Positions 26,370-36,399 of a DNA stretch of 64,000 nt are shown here, piece after piece. Location of the stretch: NCBI RefSeq assembly GCF_000400365.1, contig NZ_BAOG01000003.1, forward strand, positions 1 to 64,000, written 5' to 3'. How positions within the stretch are numbered: position 1 is the stretch's first letter; each line of letters opens with the position of its first letter. The DNA is from Vibrio jasicida CAIM 1864 = LMG 25398 (GTDB taxonomy: Bacteria > Pseudomonadota > Gammaproteobacteria > Enterobacterales > Vibrionaceae). Made by a program: the position numbers and the translations under genes. The notes under the pieces are model-generated. The model was given only the letters and a program-made list of their open reading frames with translations. It did no database searches and was not told where the DNA came from.

Positions 26370-27493
26370 CGAAGAATATGAAGCCGAAAAAGATCTTCTC
26401 GATATCAGTGTTGGTGTTTATTGCTTTCATTGCATTAACGGGTGCGACACTGTATTTCACGCATTGGGCCGAAGCGACGGCAACGAAAGAGAGTGACATT
26501 AGCGCGGTACTACAAAGAGAAAGCAAAACGATCTTTGAACCAGTGTTGCCAGATGAACATGTCTCGCTTCCTCAGGATTTTCGCTTCCATCCAGATTATC
26601 AACATGAATGGTGGAATTACTTTGCCAAATTACAAGATAAGCATGGCAAGGTTTACAACGTTCAATGGAGCTACTTTAGAGTTGCAACAGATGAGCGTGA
26701 TACCAGAGGTTGGCAAAATCCACAGCTTTTTATCTCCCATATTGTGATTAGCAATGGCTCTAAAGTATGGAAAGAACAAAGAGTGGCGCGTGGTGGCATT
26801 GGACAAGCTGGAATGACAAATCGCCCGTTCCGTCTGTGGATAGATAATTGGACGTGGCGAGCGTTAGGTTCTACGCCCTTTCCGGGTAACTTAGAGGTGA
26901 CAACAGATACCTTTGGTATGGATTTAAATACCACTACTAGCGGCCCGTTCGTCGTGAATGGCGATAAAGGCTTTCAAGTTAAGCACGCGCTCCAATCTGT
27001 CGCATCCTTTAGCTTCAGTGCACCTTTCTTAAATGTAAAAGGCAACCTAACCTTAAATGGTCGGGATATTGAAGTGACAGGGGCTGCGTGGACGCAAAAA
27101 GAGTGGGGTAGTGGCCTAATCGGTGAAGGACAACAAGGCTGGGACTGGTTTGTTTTCAATCTTGATGATGGACGAGCACTTACGGTGAGTCGCTATCGTC
27201 ATCATGGACAGGTTCCCCATCTGTTTGGCACTTTAGCGACACGTTCCGGTAAGGTGATCAACTTAACTGAGAAAGAATTAACCATGACACCTTTGCAGGT
27301 CACTGGCTTATCAAACGGAAGAAGGCTACCGCTGCAATGGATCATTAATGTCCCCGAGCACAACATCAATTTGACGACGAGAATCATAAAATCGGACATG
27401 TGGCTTCCGTTTGTGATCCCTTATTGGGAAGGACCGATACTCGCATCGGGTTCCAATGAGGCGTGGGGATTTATGCAACTCACCGGTTACTAA
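26366..27493 (+). CDS. Secreted lipocalin-like / CrtC-AttH family protein
   Basis: 375 residues. GTG 26366 overlaps the permease stop (GTGA) with GAGGGAT upstream; ATG 26378 is an alternative. A hydrophobic segment at residues 10-32 is a signal or anchor. The rest matches the AttH / carotenoid 1,2-hydratase-like lipocalin pair: FRFHPDYQHEWWNYFAKL, RPFRLWIDNWTW, GAAWTQKEWGSG and GWDWFVFNLDDGR. The family name comes from CrtC but most members sit beside LolCDE-like ABC genes, as here, and probably take up a hydrophobic ligand handled by the transporter. Confidence 0.88.
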   Translation: MTKNMKPKKIFSISVLVFIAFIALTGATLYFTHWAEATATKESDISAVLQRESKTIFEPVLPDEHVSLPQDFRFHPDYQHEWWNYFAKLQDKHGKVYNVQWSYFRVATDERDTRGWQNPQLFISHIVISNGSKVWKEQRVARGGIGQAGMTNRPFRLWIDNWTWRALGSTPFPGNLEVTTDTFGMDLNTTTSGPFVVNGDKGFQVKHALQSVASFSFSAPFLNVKGNLTLNGRDIEVTGAAWTQKEWGSGLIGEGQQGWDWFVFNLDDGRALTVSRYRHHGQVPHLFGTLATRSGKVINLTEKELTMTPLQVTGLSNGRRLPLQWIINVPEHNINLTTRIIKSDMWLPFVIPYWEGPILASGSNEAWGFMQLTGY

Positions 27494-27823
27494 AAAGAAC
27501 AGAAAGCCACCTCATCAAAGGTGGCTTTTTTGTCGTTGAAACACGCAGTTTTCGTCGTAAAACTGCATGTTAATCACGAAAATCAGTCACATATTATACT
27601 AAGTTAATAGTAATCTATGTGAATACATAGACTTATAGGGAGATTGTCAGGTCTTGTAAATTTATATGTTCTTGTTGAAAAATACGATGTGTCGTAAAGA
27701 ATACATCGGAAAAATCGAAGTTTATACTCTGAACAAGCGATTATTCTAAAATTTTCAGCAGCTATACACTCTCATCATTCTTTGTTAATCGTTTATTAAG
27801 ATAATAAATATAAGGGCGAAATC
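27494..27823. other. Intergenic region upstream of nhaA
   Basis: About 330 AT-rich bases. After the attH-like terminator there is one perfect hairpin, GCAGTTTT / AAAACTGC (27545-27566, loop of 6), not followed by a T run. The rest presumably holds the nhaA promoter. No small gene was found. Confidence 0.45.
27503..27531 (+). terminator. Intrinsic terminator of the ABC-lipocalin operon
   Basis: AAAGCCACCT (27503-27512) / AGGTGGCTTT (27519-27528) followed by TTT, 10 bases after the stop. Confidence 0.9.
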
Positions 27824-28993
27824 ATGAACGATGTCATTCGTGACTTTTTCAAAATGGAATCCGCTGGTGGTATTCTTCTGGTAATTGCTGCGGCAATTGC
27901 GATGACCATTGCTAACACCCCACTTGGCGAAACTTATCAAGCTATGCTGCATACTTATGTATTTGGTATGTCAGTATCCCATTGGATCAACGATGGCCTT
28001 ATGGCTGTGTTCTTCCTACTAATCGGTCTTGAAGTAAAGCGTGAGCTACTTGAAGGCGCACTAAAATCGAAAGAAACCGCAATCTTCCCGGCAATTGCTG
28101 CGGTTGGCGGCATGTTGGCTCCTGCACTTGTTTACGTTGCTTTCAATGCTGGCGACCCTGAAGCGATCTCTGGTTGGGCAATTCCAGCGGCGACAGATAT
28201 CGCATTTGCGCTTGGTATTATGGCGTTACTAGGTAAACGTGTGCCAATCGCTTTGAAGGTGTTCCTGCTTGCACTTGCAATCATTGACGACCTTGGTGTT
28301 GTAGTGATCATCGCGTTGTTCTACACCGGTGACCTATCAACAATGGCCTTGTTAGTTGGTTTTGCGATGACTGGCTTGCTCTTTATGCTGAATGCAAAAG
28401 GGGTGACTAAGCTAACACCGTATATGATCGTTGGTGCTATTCTCTGGTTCGCGGTTCTGAAATCTGGTGTCCATGCAACATTGGCAGGTGTGGTGATCGG
28501 TTTTGCTATTCCACTGAAAGGTAAGCAGGGTGAACACTCTCCACTAAAACACATGGAGCATGCACTTCACCCATATGTAGCGTTCGGTATTCTTCCTCTA
28601 TTCGCGTTCGCAAACGCAGGTATCTCATTAGAGGGTGTATCGATGTCAGGTCTGACTTCAATGTTGCCATTAGGTATTGCACTGGGTCTGTTGGTCGGTA
28701 AACCTCTGGGTATCTTCACATTCAGTTGGGCGGCAGTGAAACTAGGTATTGCTAAGCTGCCGAAAGGCGTGAACTTTATGCATATCTTTGCGGTGTCAGT
28801 GTTGTGTGGTATCGGCTTTACGATGTCTATCTTCATCTCATCATTGGCGTTTGCAAACGTGAGTCCTGAGTTTGACACTTATGCTCGACTAGGCATCTTG
28901 ATGGGCTCTACCACTGCCGCTGTACTTGGCTATGCGTTACTGCACTTCTCGTTGCCAAAGCAGGCGTCAGAAGAGGTTGCTGAGGAATACTAA
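27824..28993 (+). CDS. nhaA: Na+/H+ antiporter NhaA
   Basis: 389 residues, the E. coli length. Start [19 protein letters not shown], then [16 protein letters not shown], the discontinuous-helix motif [17 protein letters not shown], and the ion-binding Asp pair in [10 protein letters not shown]. NhaA exports Na+ or Li+ in exchange for two protons and is central to salt and alkaline tolerance, expected in a marine Vibrio. AAGGGCG lies 7 bases before the ATG. It is a single-gene unit bounded by terminators. Confidence 0.97.
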   Translation: MNDVIRDFFKMESAGGILLVIAAAIAMTIANTPLGETYQAMLHTYVFGMSVSHWINDGLMAVFFLLIGLEVKRELLEGALKSKETAIFPAIAAVGGMLAPALVYVAFNAGDPEAISGWAIPAATDIAFALGIMALLGKRVPIALKVFLLALAIIDDLGVVVIIALFYTGDLSTMALLVGFAMTGLLFMLNAKGVTKLTPYMIVGAILWFAVLKSGVHATLAGVVIGFAIPLKGKQGEHSPLKHMEHALHPYVAFGILPLFAFANAGISLEGVSMSGLTSMLPLGIALGLLVGKPLGIFTFSWAAVKLGIAKLPKGVNFMHIFAVSVLCGIGFTMSIFISSLAFANVSPEFDTYARLGILMGSTTAAVLGYALLHFSLPKQASEEVAEEY

Positions 28994-29028
28994 AGCGAAC
29001 CGCTTTTAGAGCAGCAATTTGAAATACG

Positions 29029-29055
29029 AAAACCTCTCAATTGAGAGGTTTTTTT
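29029..29055 (+). terminator. Intrinsic terminator of nhaA
   Basis: A 24-base perfect palindrome, AAAACCTCTCAA / TTGAGAGGTTTT, followed by TTT. Confidence 0.9.
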
Positions 29056-29103
29056 ATATCTTGGATTTACTATTTGCTAGTGCATAGCGGGGAACGACAG
29101 ACG

Positions 29104-29300
29104 AAAAAAAGCCCAGAAGAAAATTTATCTGGGCGGATACAAACATAGGAGTTAATAAGAAAAAGCAGCAATGTAACAACCAGAAAGAAACAAGTTTGAC
29201 GGCCTGAAAAACTTTAAATGCCCTAGTTGTTACAGTAATTCAGACCGAGCTAATTCCATTCAGTTCCATTTTTTTTAGAAGTTTTTTTCACAAAATAATA
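29104..29300 (-). ncRNA. Candidate small RNA ending at an orphan terminator
   Basis: On the minus strand GCCCAGA / TCTGGGC (29111-29134) is followed by TTTTTTT (29104-29110), a strong terminator with no minus-strand gene upstream. Before it lies a stem TGTAACAAC / GTTGTTACA (29172-29234) enclosing a second hairpin AAGTTT / AAACTT (29192-29214), then an unpaired AACTCCT (29147-29153) able to pair with ribosome binding sites. The 5' end is a guess: a TATTAT box lies near 29295 on this strand. Confidence 0.4.
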
Positions 29301-29410
29301 TTCGCTTTAAATTCATTCCTTTACGCCTGCACTTTCTATCTCTGGTCAGACCAATGCTTGAAAATGTGATGTTAATCGTTTGTTAATCTGTCGTTTCGGG
29401 AGTATATTTT

Positions 29411-29424
29411 CAAACAGTTGTTTA
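29411..29424. promoter_or_regulatory. Putative PsrA-type operator
   Basis: CAAAC-AGTT-GTTTA lies 15 bases before the TetR gene start. It fits the C/G-AAAC-N2-4-GTTT-G/C site described for Pseudomonas PsrA except at the last base. Autoregulation is likely; binding is inferred. Confidence 0.5.
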
Positions 29425-29439
29425 ATACGAGTGATTGAA

Positions 29440-30066
29440 ATGGCCCCGAGAAGTACAACAAAAGAAAAAATACTCGATGTAGCAGAAGGACTATTTGCAG
29501 AATACGGCTTCAATGACACATCACTAAGAACCATTACTGGTAAGGCGAACGTAAACCTTGCTTCGGTAAACTACCATTTTGGCGATAAAAAGACGCTCGT
29601 TAGAGCCGTTTTAGACCGCTATTTAGAAGCGTTAATGCCGAGCATTAAAACATCTCTGATAGAGCTAAACACCCGTGACGATTACAACATGGATGAGGTA
29701 TTCGAATCGTTGCGCTTACCCTTACGGGCGTTAAATGATGTGCGACCAAACGGTACTGCCTTGTTTATGTTGTTGATAGGGCGAGGTTACACCGATGTGC
29801 AGGGGCACTTGCGCTGGTTTATCAGCACCAGATATGACGAAGTGCTGAAGTTGTTTATGTTCTCCATAGGCAAAGCAAACCCTGAACTAACAGAAGAACA
29901 GCTGTTTTGGCGATTACACTTTACCCTTGGAACTTGTGTTTTCACCATGGCATCTAGTCAAGCGCTAACGGAAATTGCGGAAAGTAAATTCCAAAAAGAC
30001 GTCGATGCGAAGTCTGTCGTCGACCTACTGATTCCATACCTGTCGGCAGGAATGTCCGCCAAGTAA
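29440..30066 (+). CDS. psrA: PsrA-like TetR family regulator of fatty-acid metabolism
   Basis: 208 residues. The N-terminal HTH (ILDVAEGLFAEYGFNDTSLR, then NVNLASVNYHFGDKKTLVRA) is very close to Pseudomonas PsrA, and the C-terminal part shares QGHLRWF and FWRLHFTLG-type segments with it. PsrA binds long-chain fatty acids or acyl-CoA and represses fatty-acid oxidation genes. Here it precedes the FadE gene by 69 bases, with a matching operator at its own start. I use ATG 29440; the longer frame adds 20 residues absent from the family. Confidence 0.8.
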   Translation: MAPRSTTKEKILDVAEGLFAEYGFNDTSLRTITGKANVNLASVNYHFGDKKTLVRAVLDRYLEALMPSIKTSLIELNTRDDYNMDEVFESLRLPLRALNDVRPNGTALFMLLIGRGYTDVQGHLRWFISTRYDEVLKLFMFSIGKANPELTEEQLFWRLHFTLGTCVFTMASSQALTEIAESKFQKDVDAKSVVDLLIPYLSAGMSAK

Positions 30067-30135
30067 ACCTAATTAAATCAATAAAAAAGAAAAGTGAAAG
30101 CCGCGAGCGGTAATGTGAACAAAAGGATCTGAACT

Positions 30136-32421
30136 ATGAGCTCTCTACGAAGAAAATGGATTAGTGACCCAGCATTTAAAATGTTTAAGAAAGTACTGCC
30201 ACCATTGTCGAGTACGGAAAAAGAGGCAATGGAAGCCGGTAGTGTATGGTGGGATGCCGAGTTGTTTTCTGGCAAGCCTAACTTTACAACGCTTCATCAC
30301 TACCCAAAACCAGCACTGACGTCTGAAGAACAAGCCTTCATGGACAATGAACTTGAGATGTTACTTGAAATGCTAAACGATCAGCAGATCGTAAAAGATG
30401 ACCGTGATCTACCACCTGAAGTCTGGGAGTTCTTACGTAAAGAGCGTTTCTTCTCCCTGATCATTTCGAAAGAATACGGCGGCCGAGAGTTTTCTGCACT
30501 TGCAAACTCAACCATCGTATCTCGTATTGCCACACGAAGTATCAGCGCGGCCGTATCAGTCATGGTGCCAAACTCTCTTGGCCCAGGTGAGCTACTTTCT
30601 CACTATGGTACTCAAGAGCAAAAAGACTACTGGCTACCACGTCTCGCTGACGGTACGGATATTCCATGTTTTGCCTTAACCGGCCCTGAAGCTGGCTCAG
30701 ATGCAGGCGGTATTCCAGACCAAGGCGTAGTTTGTTACGGCACGCACGAGGGTGAAGAAGTTCTTGGTATCCGTGTTAGTTGGAACAAGCGTTATATTAC
30801 CCTAGCACCTGTTGCGACTGTTCTTGGTCTCGCATTCAAACTTCAAGACCCAGATGGCCTGCTTGGCGACAAGAAAGATGTGGGTATTACCTGTGCATTG
30901 ATTCCTGCTGATCACGAAGGTGTGGAAATTGGTGAGCGTCACGATCCGCTCGGTTCTGCGTTTATGAACGGTCCAACACGTGGTAACGATGTGTTCATTC
31001 CTATGGACTGGCTAATTGGTGGCTCAGAGTACGCGGGTAAAGGTTGGCGTATGTTGGTGGAATGTTTGTCGGCAGGACGTGGTATTTCCCTTCCTGCGCT
31101 CGGCACCGCGATCGGTCACCTTACCACACGAACCACAGGCGCTTACGCATATGTCCGTAAACAGTTTGGTATGTCCATCGGTAAATTTGAAGGTGTCGCT
31201 GAGGCGATGGGACGCATTGGTGGTTTAACTTATCTACTTGAAGCAACACGTACTCTGACGACGACGTCTCTTGATATGAAAGAGAAACCAGGCATCGTGA
31301 CAGCTATTGCTAAATACCACATGACGGAAATGGCCCGTACTATCCTGAACGATTCTTTCGATATCCATGCGGGACGCGCGATTCAAGATGGTCCAATGAA
31401 CTACCTAGCGAAACATTATCTAGGCATTCCTGTTGCTATCACCGTCGAAGGTGCAAATATTTTGACTCGCAACCTAATGATTTTCGGTCAAGGTGCGACA
31501 CGTTGTCATCCATACGTACTGAAAGAGATGGAAGCAGCGGCCAACCCAGATTCGAAAGAAGGTGCGAAAGAGTTTGATGATCTGCTGTTTAAGCACATTA
31601 AACATGCCACGGGTAACACCTTTGGCGCACTTGGCGCAGCGCTAACTGGTTCTCGTTTTGTTAAGGCGCACATGAGCGGCCCTACGCAGCAATATTACAA
31701 GGACATTACTCGTCTAAGCCGTGCGCTAGCCGTAAGTGCTGACTTTGCGATGCTGACGCTTGGCGGTGATTTAAAACGTAAAGAGATGATCTCTGCTCGT
31801 TTGGGTGATGGCCTAAGTTACCTCTATATGGCATCAGCCGCGTTGAAGAAGTACGAAGATGAAGGTCGACAACAGGGTGATCTAAACTTTGTCCATTACG
31901 CGGTACAGTACTGCTTATACAATGCGTCTAAGTCACTGAATGAAGCGTACTCAAACTTCCCTGTGAAATACGTAGGTGGTGTCCTGAAAGGCTTGTTATT
32001 CCCACTTGGTAATCACTTCAAAGCACCGAGTGATGAACTGTGTGTAGGTCTGGCAGAGGCTATGATGACCCCAGGCGCTCAGCGTGACCGTCTGACGCAC
32101 CTTTGTTACATCGGTAAAGACGAAGACGACAGTGTGGGTTTGATGGAGCGTGCATTTTTAGCGATGTATGACGTTAAGCCATTAGAGCGCAAACTGATGA
32201 AGGCGGCTAAAGATGGCAAAGTTGCACGCAAAGGTCTATTACATGACCGCCTACAGCAAGCGTTTGAAGAGGATGTGTTAACTGAGCAAGAAATAGATCA
32301 AATTATGGCGGCGGATAAGCTGCGTTACAAAGCAATTCAAGTTGACCACTTTAGCCATGACTTCTCAGAAGTTCGTACTAATGTGACGACGAAAAAATCG
32401 CATTTGAATTCAGCGGCATAA
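30136..32421 (+). CDS. fadE: Acyl-CoA dehydrogenase (FadE)
   Basis: 761 residues, the long FadE form (E. coli 814). Seen are PALTSEEQAFMDNELEMLL, LIISKEYGGREFSALA, the FAD/substrate loop FALTGPEAGSDAGG, and the conserved GRGISLPALGTA and FGQGATRCHPYV. FadE does the first step of beta-oxidation, acyl-CoA to enoyl-CoA, with electrons going to ETF or similar. It lies downstream of the PsrA-like regulator and upstream of FabV, separated from FabV by a terminator. In V. cholerae fadE genes are also repressed by the sRNA FarS, so the sequence around the start is worth comparing. Confidence 0.95.
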   Translation: MSSLRRKWISDPAFKMFKKVLPPLSSTEKEAMEAGSVWWDAELFSGKPNFTTLHHYPKPALTSEEQAFMDNELEMLLEMLNDQQIVKDDRDLPPEVWEFLRKERFFSLIISKEYGGREFSALANSTIVSRIATRSISAAVSVMVPNSLGPGELLSHYGTQEQKDYWLPRLADGTDIPCFALTGPEAGSDAGGIPDQGVVCYGTHEGEEVLGIRVSWNKRYITLAPVATVLGLAFKLQDPDGLLGDKKDVGITCALIPADHEGVEIGERHDPLGSAFMNGPTRGNDVFIPMDWLIGGSEYAGKGWRMLVECLSAGRGISLPALGTAIGHLTTRTTGAYAYVRKQFGMSIGKFEGVAEAMGRIGGLTYLLEATRTLTTTSLDMKEKPGIVTAIAKYHMTEMARTILNDSFDIHAGRAIQDGPMNYLAKHYLGIPVAITVEGANILTRNLMIFGQGATRCHPYVLKEMEAAANPDSKEGAKEFDDLLFKHIKHATGNTFGALGAALTGSRFVKAHMSGPTQQYYKDITRLSRALAVSADFAMLTLGGDLKRKEMISARLGDGLSYLYMASAALKKYEDEGRQQGDLNFVHYAVQYCLYNASKSLNEAYSNFPVKYVGGVLKGLLFPLGNHFKAPSDELCVGLAEAMMTPGAQRDRLTHLCYIGKDEDDSVGLMERAFLAMYDVKPLERKLMKAAKDGKVARKGLLHDRLQQAFEEDVLTEQEIDQIMAADKLRYKAIQVDHFSHDFSEVRTNVTTKKSHLNSAA

Positions 32422-32442
32422 CGTCCACACTAAAATGTTCGA

Positions 32443-32474
32443 AATAAGCACCTCAGCCGAGGTGCTTATTTGTT
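32443..32474 (+). terminator. Intrinsic terminator of fadE
   Basis: AATAAGCACCTC (32443-32454) / GAGGTGCTTATT (32459-32470) with a 4-base loop, then TGTTT. Confidence 0.85.
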
Positions 32475-32601
32475 TCTATCGGTCATAAATGATGCTGTGA
32501 GTGCTCCAACCACTTGCATTTTCGCAGCATTTTTACAGAAATTAGGTGCGAAGTAGGGCTGAACCTTTTATCCTAGCAACGTTTTTTAAAGGAAGTTGAA
32601 T

Positions 32602-33804
32602 ATGATCATCAAACCTAGAATTCGTGGATTTATCTGTACTACTACGCACCCAGTGGGTTGTGAAGCTAACGTAAAAGAACAAATTGCTTACACTAAAGCA
32701 CAAGGCCCAATTAAAAACGCTCCAAAACGCGTTCTCGTTGTGGGTGCATCAAGTGGCTACGGCCTATCTTCTCGTATCGCTGCGGCATTTGGTGGCGGTG
32801 CTTCAACTATCGGTGTTTTCTTCGAAAAAGAAGGCACGGAGAAGAAGCCAGGTACAGCAGGTTTTTACAACTCTGTTGCATTTGAAAAGCTAGCTCGTGA
32901 AGAGGGTCTATACGCGAAAAGCCTAAACGGTGACGCGTTCTCAAATGAAGCAAAACAGAAAACAATCGATCTGATCAAAGAAGACCTTGGTCAGGTAGAT
33001 ATGGTGGTTTACTCACTGGCTTCTCCAGTACGTAAAATGCCAGAAACGGGTGAACTGATTCGTTCAGCACTTAAGCCTATCGGTGAAACTTACACGTCGA
33101 CCGCTGTTGATACCAATAAAGACGTCATCATCGAAGCAAGCGTAGAGCCTGCTACTGAGCAAGAAATCCAAGACACAGTAACCGTAATGGGCGGTGAAGA
33201 TTGGGAACTATGGATTAATGCACTATCAGAAGCTGGCGTGCTAGCAGATGGCTGTAAAACAGTCGCATACAGCTACATCGGTACTGAGCTAACTTGGCCG
33301 ATCTACTGGGATGGCGCTCTAGGTAAAGCGAAAATGGACCTAGATCGTGCATCAGCAGCACTGAACGAGAAACTGTCTGCAACTGGCGGTAGCGCAAACG
33401 TAGCGGTACTTAAGTCTGTTGTGACTCAAGCAAGTTCTGCAATTCCTGTAATGCCTCTATATATCGCAATGGTATTCAAGAAAATGCGCGAAGAAGGCGT
33501 ACATGAAGGTTGTATGGAACAAATCTTCCGCATGTTCAGTCAACGTCTTTACAAAGAAGACGGCAGCGCTGCAGAAGTAGATGAAGTGAACCGCCTACGT
33601 CTGGATGATTGGGAACTGCGTGAAGACATCCAACAACACTGTCGTGACCTATGGCCACAGATCACGTCTGAAAACCTAAAAGAGCTAACTGACTACGTTG
33701 AGTACAAAGAAGAGTTCTTGAAGCTATTCGGCTTTGGTGTTGACGGTGTGGATTACGAAGCAGACGTGAACCCAGCAGTAGAAACAGATTTCACACAAAT
33801 CTAA
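32602..33804 (+). CDS. fabV: Enoyl-ACP / trans-2-enoyl-CoA reductase FabV
   Basis: 400 residues starting [23 protein letters not shown] 32602 has AAAGGAAG 8 bases upstream. FabV features: NAD-binding [29 protein letters not shown], and the Y-x8-K active site in [11 protein letters not shown]. FabV was first described from V. cholerae as a triclosan-resistant enoyl-ACP reductase completing each round of fatty-acid synthesis. The gene stands alone between two terminators, beside fadE, so synthesis and oxidation genes are neighbours. Confidence 0.96.
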   Translation: MIIKPRIRGFICTTTHPVGCEANVKEQIAYTKAQGPIKNAPKRVLVVGASSGYGLSSRIAAAFGGGASTIGVFFEKEGTEKKPGTAGFYNSVAFEKLAREEGLYAKSLNGDAFSNEAKQKTIDLIKEDLGQVDMVVYSLASPVRKMPETGELIRSALKPIGETYTSTAVDTNKDVIIEASVEPATEQEIQDTVTVMGGEDWELWINALSEAGVLADGCKTVAYSYIGTELTWPIYWDGALGKAKMDLDRASAALNEKLSATGGSANVAVLKSVVTQASSAIPVMPLYIAMVFKKMREEGVHEGCMEQIFRMFSQRLYKEDGSAAEVDEVNRLRLDDWELREDIQQHCRDLWPQITSENLKELTDYVEYKEEFLKLFGFGVDGVDYEADVNPAVETDFTQI

Positions 33805-33822
33805 TCGTTTCTAGCGGAATTG

Positions 33823-33850
33823 AAAAAGGCGCTCAATGAGCGCCTTTTTT
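33823..33850. terminator. Bidirectional intrinsic terminator
   Basis: AAAAAGGCGCTC / GAGCGCCTTTTT with a 3-base loop between convergent fabV and ybjL; T runs on both strands. Confidence 0.92.
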
Positions 33851-33908
33851 CTGTCTAGAATCTTTGAATAAGGAGCGCTAACTGATCTGTAACGCTCATT
33901 CATTGTGA

Positions 33909-35618
33909 TTAACTCAGAATAATCAGAATGGTACCAGCTAAGGTCATCAAGATATTGGCTATCGCGTACGTACCTGCGTAACCAAGCGCAGGAATTGTCG
34001 ACTTAGCGTATTCGTTCACTACGTCCATTGCTGGAGCACACGTACGAGCTCCGATAATAGCACCAAAGAGTAGGGCACGGTTCATCTTAAGCACGTAAGC
34101 GCCAACTAGATATGCAAGAACAACCGGCACTACGCTTACAATAAATGCTAAACCAATGATCTGTGGACCAACTTGAGTCAAGTGCTCGAACATCTTGCCA
34201 CCAGCACTTAAGCCTATTCCGACCATAAAGAACATCAAACCTAAATCTTTGACCATATTTAACGCCCCTTGCGGAACATAACCGAAAGTAGGGTGGTTTG
34301 CTCGTAGGAAGCCCAGCGTGATGCCTGATAGTAATAGGCCGACTGCGTTACCTAAGCTGAATGACACTTGACCAAACGTCATGGTCACCAAGCCAAACAT
34401 AATGCCCAGAATAAAGAAGCTACAAAACGCGAGTAAATCTGCCATTTGGCTGTGGATCGAGATGAAACCGATTTTCTCAGCGAGACCATGTACACGGCTC
34501 TTTTCACCACTCACCTGAAGGACATCACCTTTAGCGAGAACAATGTCTAAATCCATCGGCATTTCAATTTGAGCACGCACTACGCGGTTTAAGAAACAGC
34601 CGAATTCAGATAGGTTCAAATCAGACAAGCGTTTGCCTGCAATGGCATCGCTCTTAACCACGATCTCTTCTTCGACTATTCGAAGGTCAAGCAGGTTTCG
34701 GTCGAATACTTCTTTACCGTTGCGGAAGCTAGGGTCAAGACGCGCATGGCTGTCTGGGAAGCCTACTAGTGCGATTTCGTCACCTTCTTGCAGGATTGCA
34801 TCACCGTCTGGGTGGGCAAGAATGCCGTTACGACGAATACGTTCTATGTAACAACCCGTCTGGCGGTAAATGCCCAACTCACGAAGGTTCTTACCATCTG
34901 TCCAGTCAATCAGCTCAGGGCCAACACGGTACGCACGGATAATGGGTAAATACACCTTTCTTTGACTAGAACTCCCTAAGCCGCGTTCTTGTGCGATTTG
35001 TTGAGCTGAGTCGGATAGGTTTTGTTTTTGCAATTTAGGCAGCAGTTTGGCAAACATGATCATGCTGATCAAACCGACCAGATAAGCCATGGCATAACCA
35101 ACCGATAGATTTTCTAATACGAGAGAAAAATCCATGTTACGCGGAATGGTAGCAAGACCAGAGTTTAATGCATCTTGTGCACCTACCAGAACAGGCGTTG
35201 CGGTAAGGGCTCCCGCCATCATACCGGCAGATAAGCCAAAATCTAGGCCCATATAATGGCTACAGAAATAAGTTAAGCCGACAGCCGAGACCAACACGGT
35301 CATGCTCAAAATGAAGTAATGCTTACCATCTCGGAAGAAGATACCGAAGAAGTTAGGCCCAGCTTCGATACCTACACAGTAGATAAACAGCATAAAGCCA
35401 ATCGTTAGCGCTTCTGCGTTAAATGAGAAGCCGAGGTGTCCCATGATAAGCGAGGTAATGAGCACGCCAATAGAGTTGCCTAACTGCAGCTTTCCAAAGC
35501 GAATTTTGCCAATGGCAAGACCAATTGCTAATACGACGAAGATTAGAAGAATGGGGTTTTGTTCAAGAAGATGTACGACGTCTATGTTCACTGTGTGGCT
35601 CGGTAAAGTGTGTGCCAA
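33909..35618 (-). CDS. ybjL: YbjL-like putative transporter (AspT/YidE family)
   Basis: 569 residues: about five N-terminal helices, two cytoplasmic RCK_C (TrkA-C) domains at about 205-385, and five to six C-terminal helices. Near-identical to what I recall of E. coli YbjL in many blocks, e.g. [37 protein letters not shown]-like [10 protein letters not shown] and [13 protein letters not shown]. The family are aspartate:alanine exchanger relatives gated by nucleotide-binding domains; the E. coli substrate is not settled. The grxA gene lies upstream on the same strand, as near ybjL in E. coli. Confidence 0.93.
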   Translation of the reverse strand: MAHTLPSHTVNIDVVHLLEQNPILLIFVVLAIGLAIGKIRFGKLQLGNSIGVLITSLIMGHLGFSFNAEALTIGFMLFIYCVGIEAGPNFFGIFFRDGKHYFILSMTVLVSAVGLTYFCSHYMGLDFGLSAGMMAGALTATPVLVGAQDALNSGLATIPRNMDFSLVLENLSVGYAMAYLVGLISMIMFAKLLPKLQKQNLSDSAQQIAQERGLGSSSQRKVYLPIIRAYRVGPELIDWTDGKNLRELGIYRQTGCYIERIRRNGILAHPDGDAILQEGDEIALVGFPDSHARLDPSFRNGKEVFDRNLLDLRIVEEEIVVKSDAIAGKRLSDLNLSEFGCFLNRVVRAQIEMPMDLDIVLAKGDVLQVSGEKSRVHGLAEKIGFISIHSQMADLLAFCSFFILGIMFGLVTMTFGQVSFSLGNAVGLLLSGITLGFLRANHPTFGYVPQGALNMVKDLGLMFFMVGIGLSAGGKMFEHLTQVGPQIIGLAFIVSVVPVVLAYLVGAYVLKMNRALLFGAIIGARTCAPAMDVVNEYAKSTIPALGYAGTYAIANILMTLAGTILIILS

Positions 35619-35730
35619 AGAAAAAGATTAAGAATTGCGAATTGTAACTAAATATAGCAAAAAGATAAGTGAATTTTTTTAGGTTTTACTATTACTTGAC
35701 GTAAGGGAATAACATTTTGAATACATAATA

Positions 35731-35754
35731 AAAAAGCCGCTACTAGCGGCTTTT
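35731..35754 (-). terminator. Intrinsic terminator of grxA
   Basis: On the minus strand GCCGC TAGTA GCGGC is followed by TTTTTTATTATG, just after the grxA stop. Confidence 0.88.
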
Positions 35755-35773
35755 AAAAATTCAGTTATTCGAA

Positions 35774-36040
35774 TTACTCGTCGAATAGACCTAGGTGCTC
35801 TTTTGCGTAAGCTTCAAAGTCATCACAACCACCGATGTGCGTTTGGTCGATGAAGATTTGAGGAACAGTTTCTACTGGCTTACCAACTGTTTTCTCTAGG
35901 TCAGCTTTAGAAATCCCTTCAGCGTGGATGTCTACGTAACGGTAGTTGAAATCATCACGTTTTGCCTTAAGTGTTTCAGCGTGCTCTTTAGCACGTACAC
36001 AGAAAGGACATGCAGGGCGACCAAAGATAACTACGAACAT
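35774..36040 (-). CDS. grxA: Glutaredoxin 1
   Basis: 88 residues starting MFVVIFGRPACPFC. AGGAG lies 10 bases before ATG 36040; the frame is open for 55 more codons but has no family resemblance there. The redox motif is CPFC instead of the CPYC of E. coli Grx1. VETVPQIFIDQTHIGGCDDF holds the cis-Pro loop and the glutathione-binding GG. It reduces disulfides such as in ribonucleotide reductase with glutathione. Genomic closeness to ybjL matches E. coli. Confidence 0.95.
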   Translation of the reverse strand: MFVVIFGRPACPFCVRAKEHAETLKAKRDDFNYRYVDIHAEGISKADLEKTVGKPVETVPQIFIDQTHIGGCDDFEAYAKEHLGLFDE

Positions 36041-36399
36041 AATCTTATTTCTCCTAAATCTATTCTTATTGAAAGCGAACGAAAACGTCAATGCTGCGAT
36101 TCGCTCTCGTATGTTGGGACAACTATGCCCGATCCAGAACCGGAAATAAAGCAGCAAATGCCTCTTGTTTCGATAGGCGAAATCTATCGTATAAAAACTA
36201 AACACGCACTAAGCTTAAAGCCAAGAAAAGTCACTTTTAGAACAAAAGTTAATCGATCTTTGGGCTTAGCTAACTCTGTGAAGTGACGCATAAAAACACA
36301 CATTTTGAAGGGTTAATGGCGGCAAGGTGCACTCGGTCAACTTTTTTTTGCGCAAAGCATAGCAATCTAGTGTGAGTTGTTGTTTTGGGGAGGAAGTGT
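36041..36399. other. Intergenic region between divergent grxA and the alcohol dehydrogenase
   Basis: About 360 bases. A plus-strand frame of 53 codons (36135 onward to 36286 or thereabouts) exists but lacks a ribosome binding site. Otherwise it presumably holds two promoters. Nothing convincing seen. Confidence 0.4.

Larger units (their letters stand above)
29056..29439. other. Intergenic region between nhaA and the TetR gene
   Basis: About 385 bases. It holds a minus-strand intrinsic terminator with no annotated gene to serve, a structured segment that may be a small RNA, and a PsrA-type operator just before the TetR gene. Confidence 0.6.

Noticed and set aside
29440..30066. TetR gene as the quorum-sensing master regulator LuxR/OpaR/HapR
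   Set aside because: The HTH and the C-terminal part match PsrA, and the neighbours are fatty-acid genes; the LuxR/OpaR N-terminus is different.
36041..36205. Longer N-terminus for glutaredoxin 1
   Set aside because: The 55 extra residues do not resemble any glutaredoxin, and AGGAG stands at the normal start.
36126..36289. Plus-strand frame of 53 codons in the grxA-dehydrogenase gap
   Set aside because: No ribosome binding site, no family resemblance, and it overlaps the likely grxA promoter.
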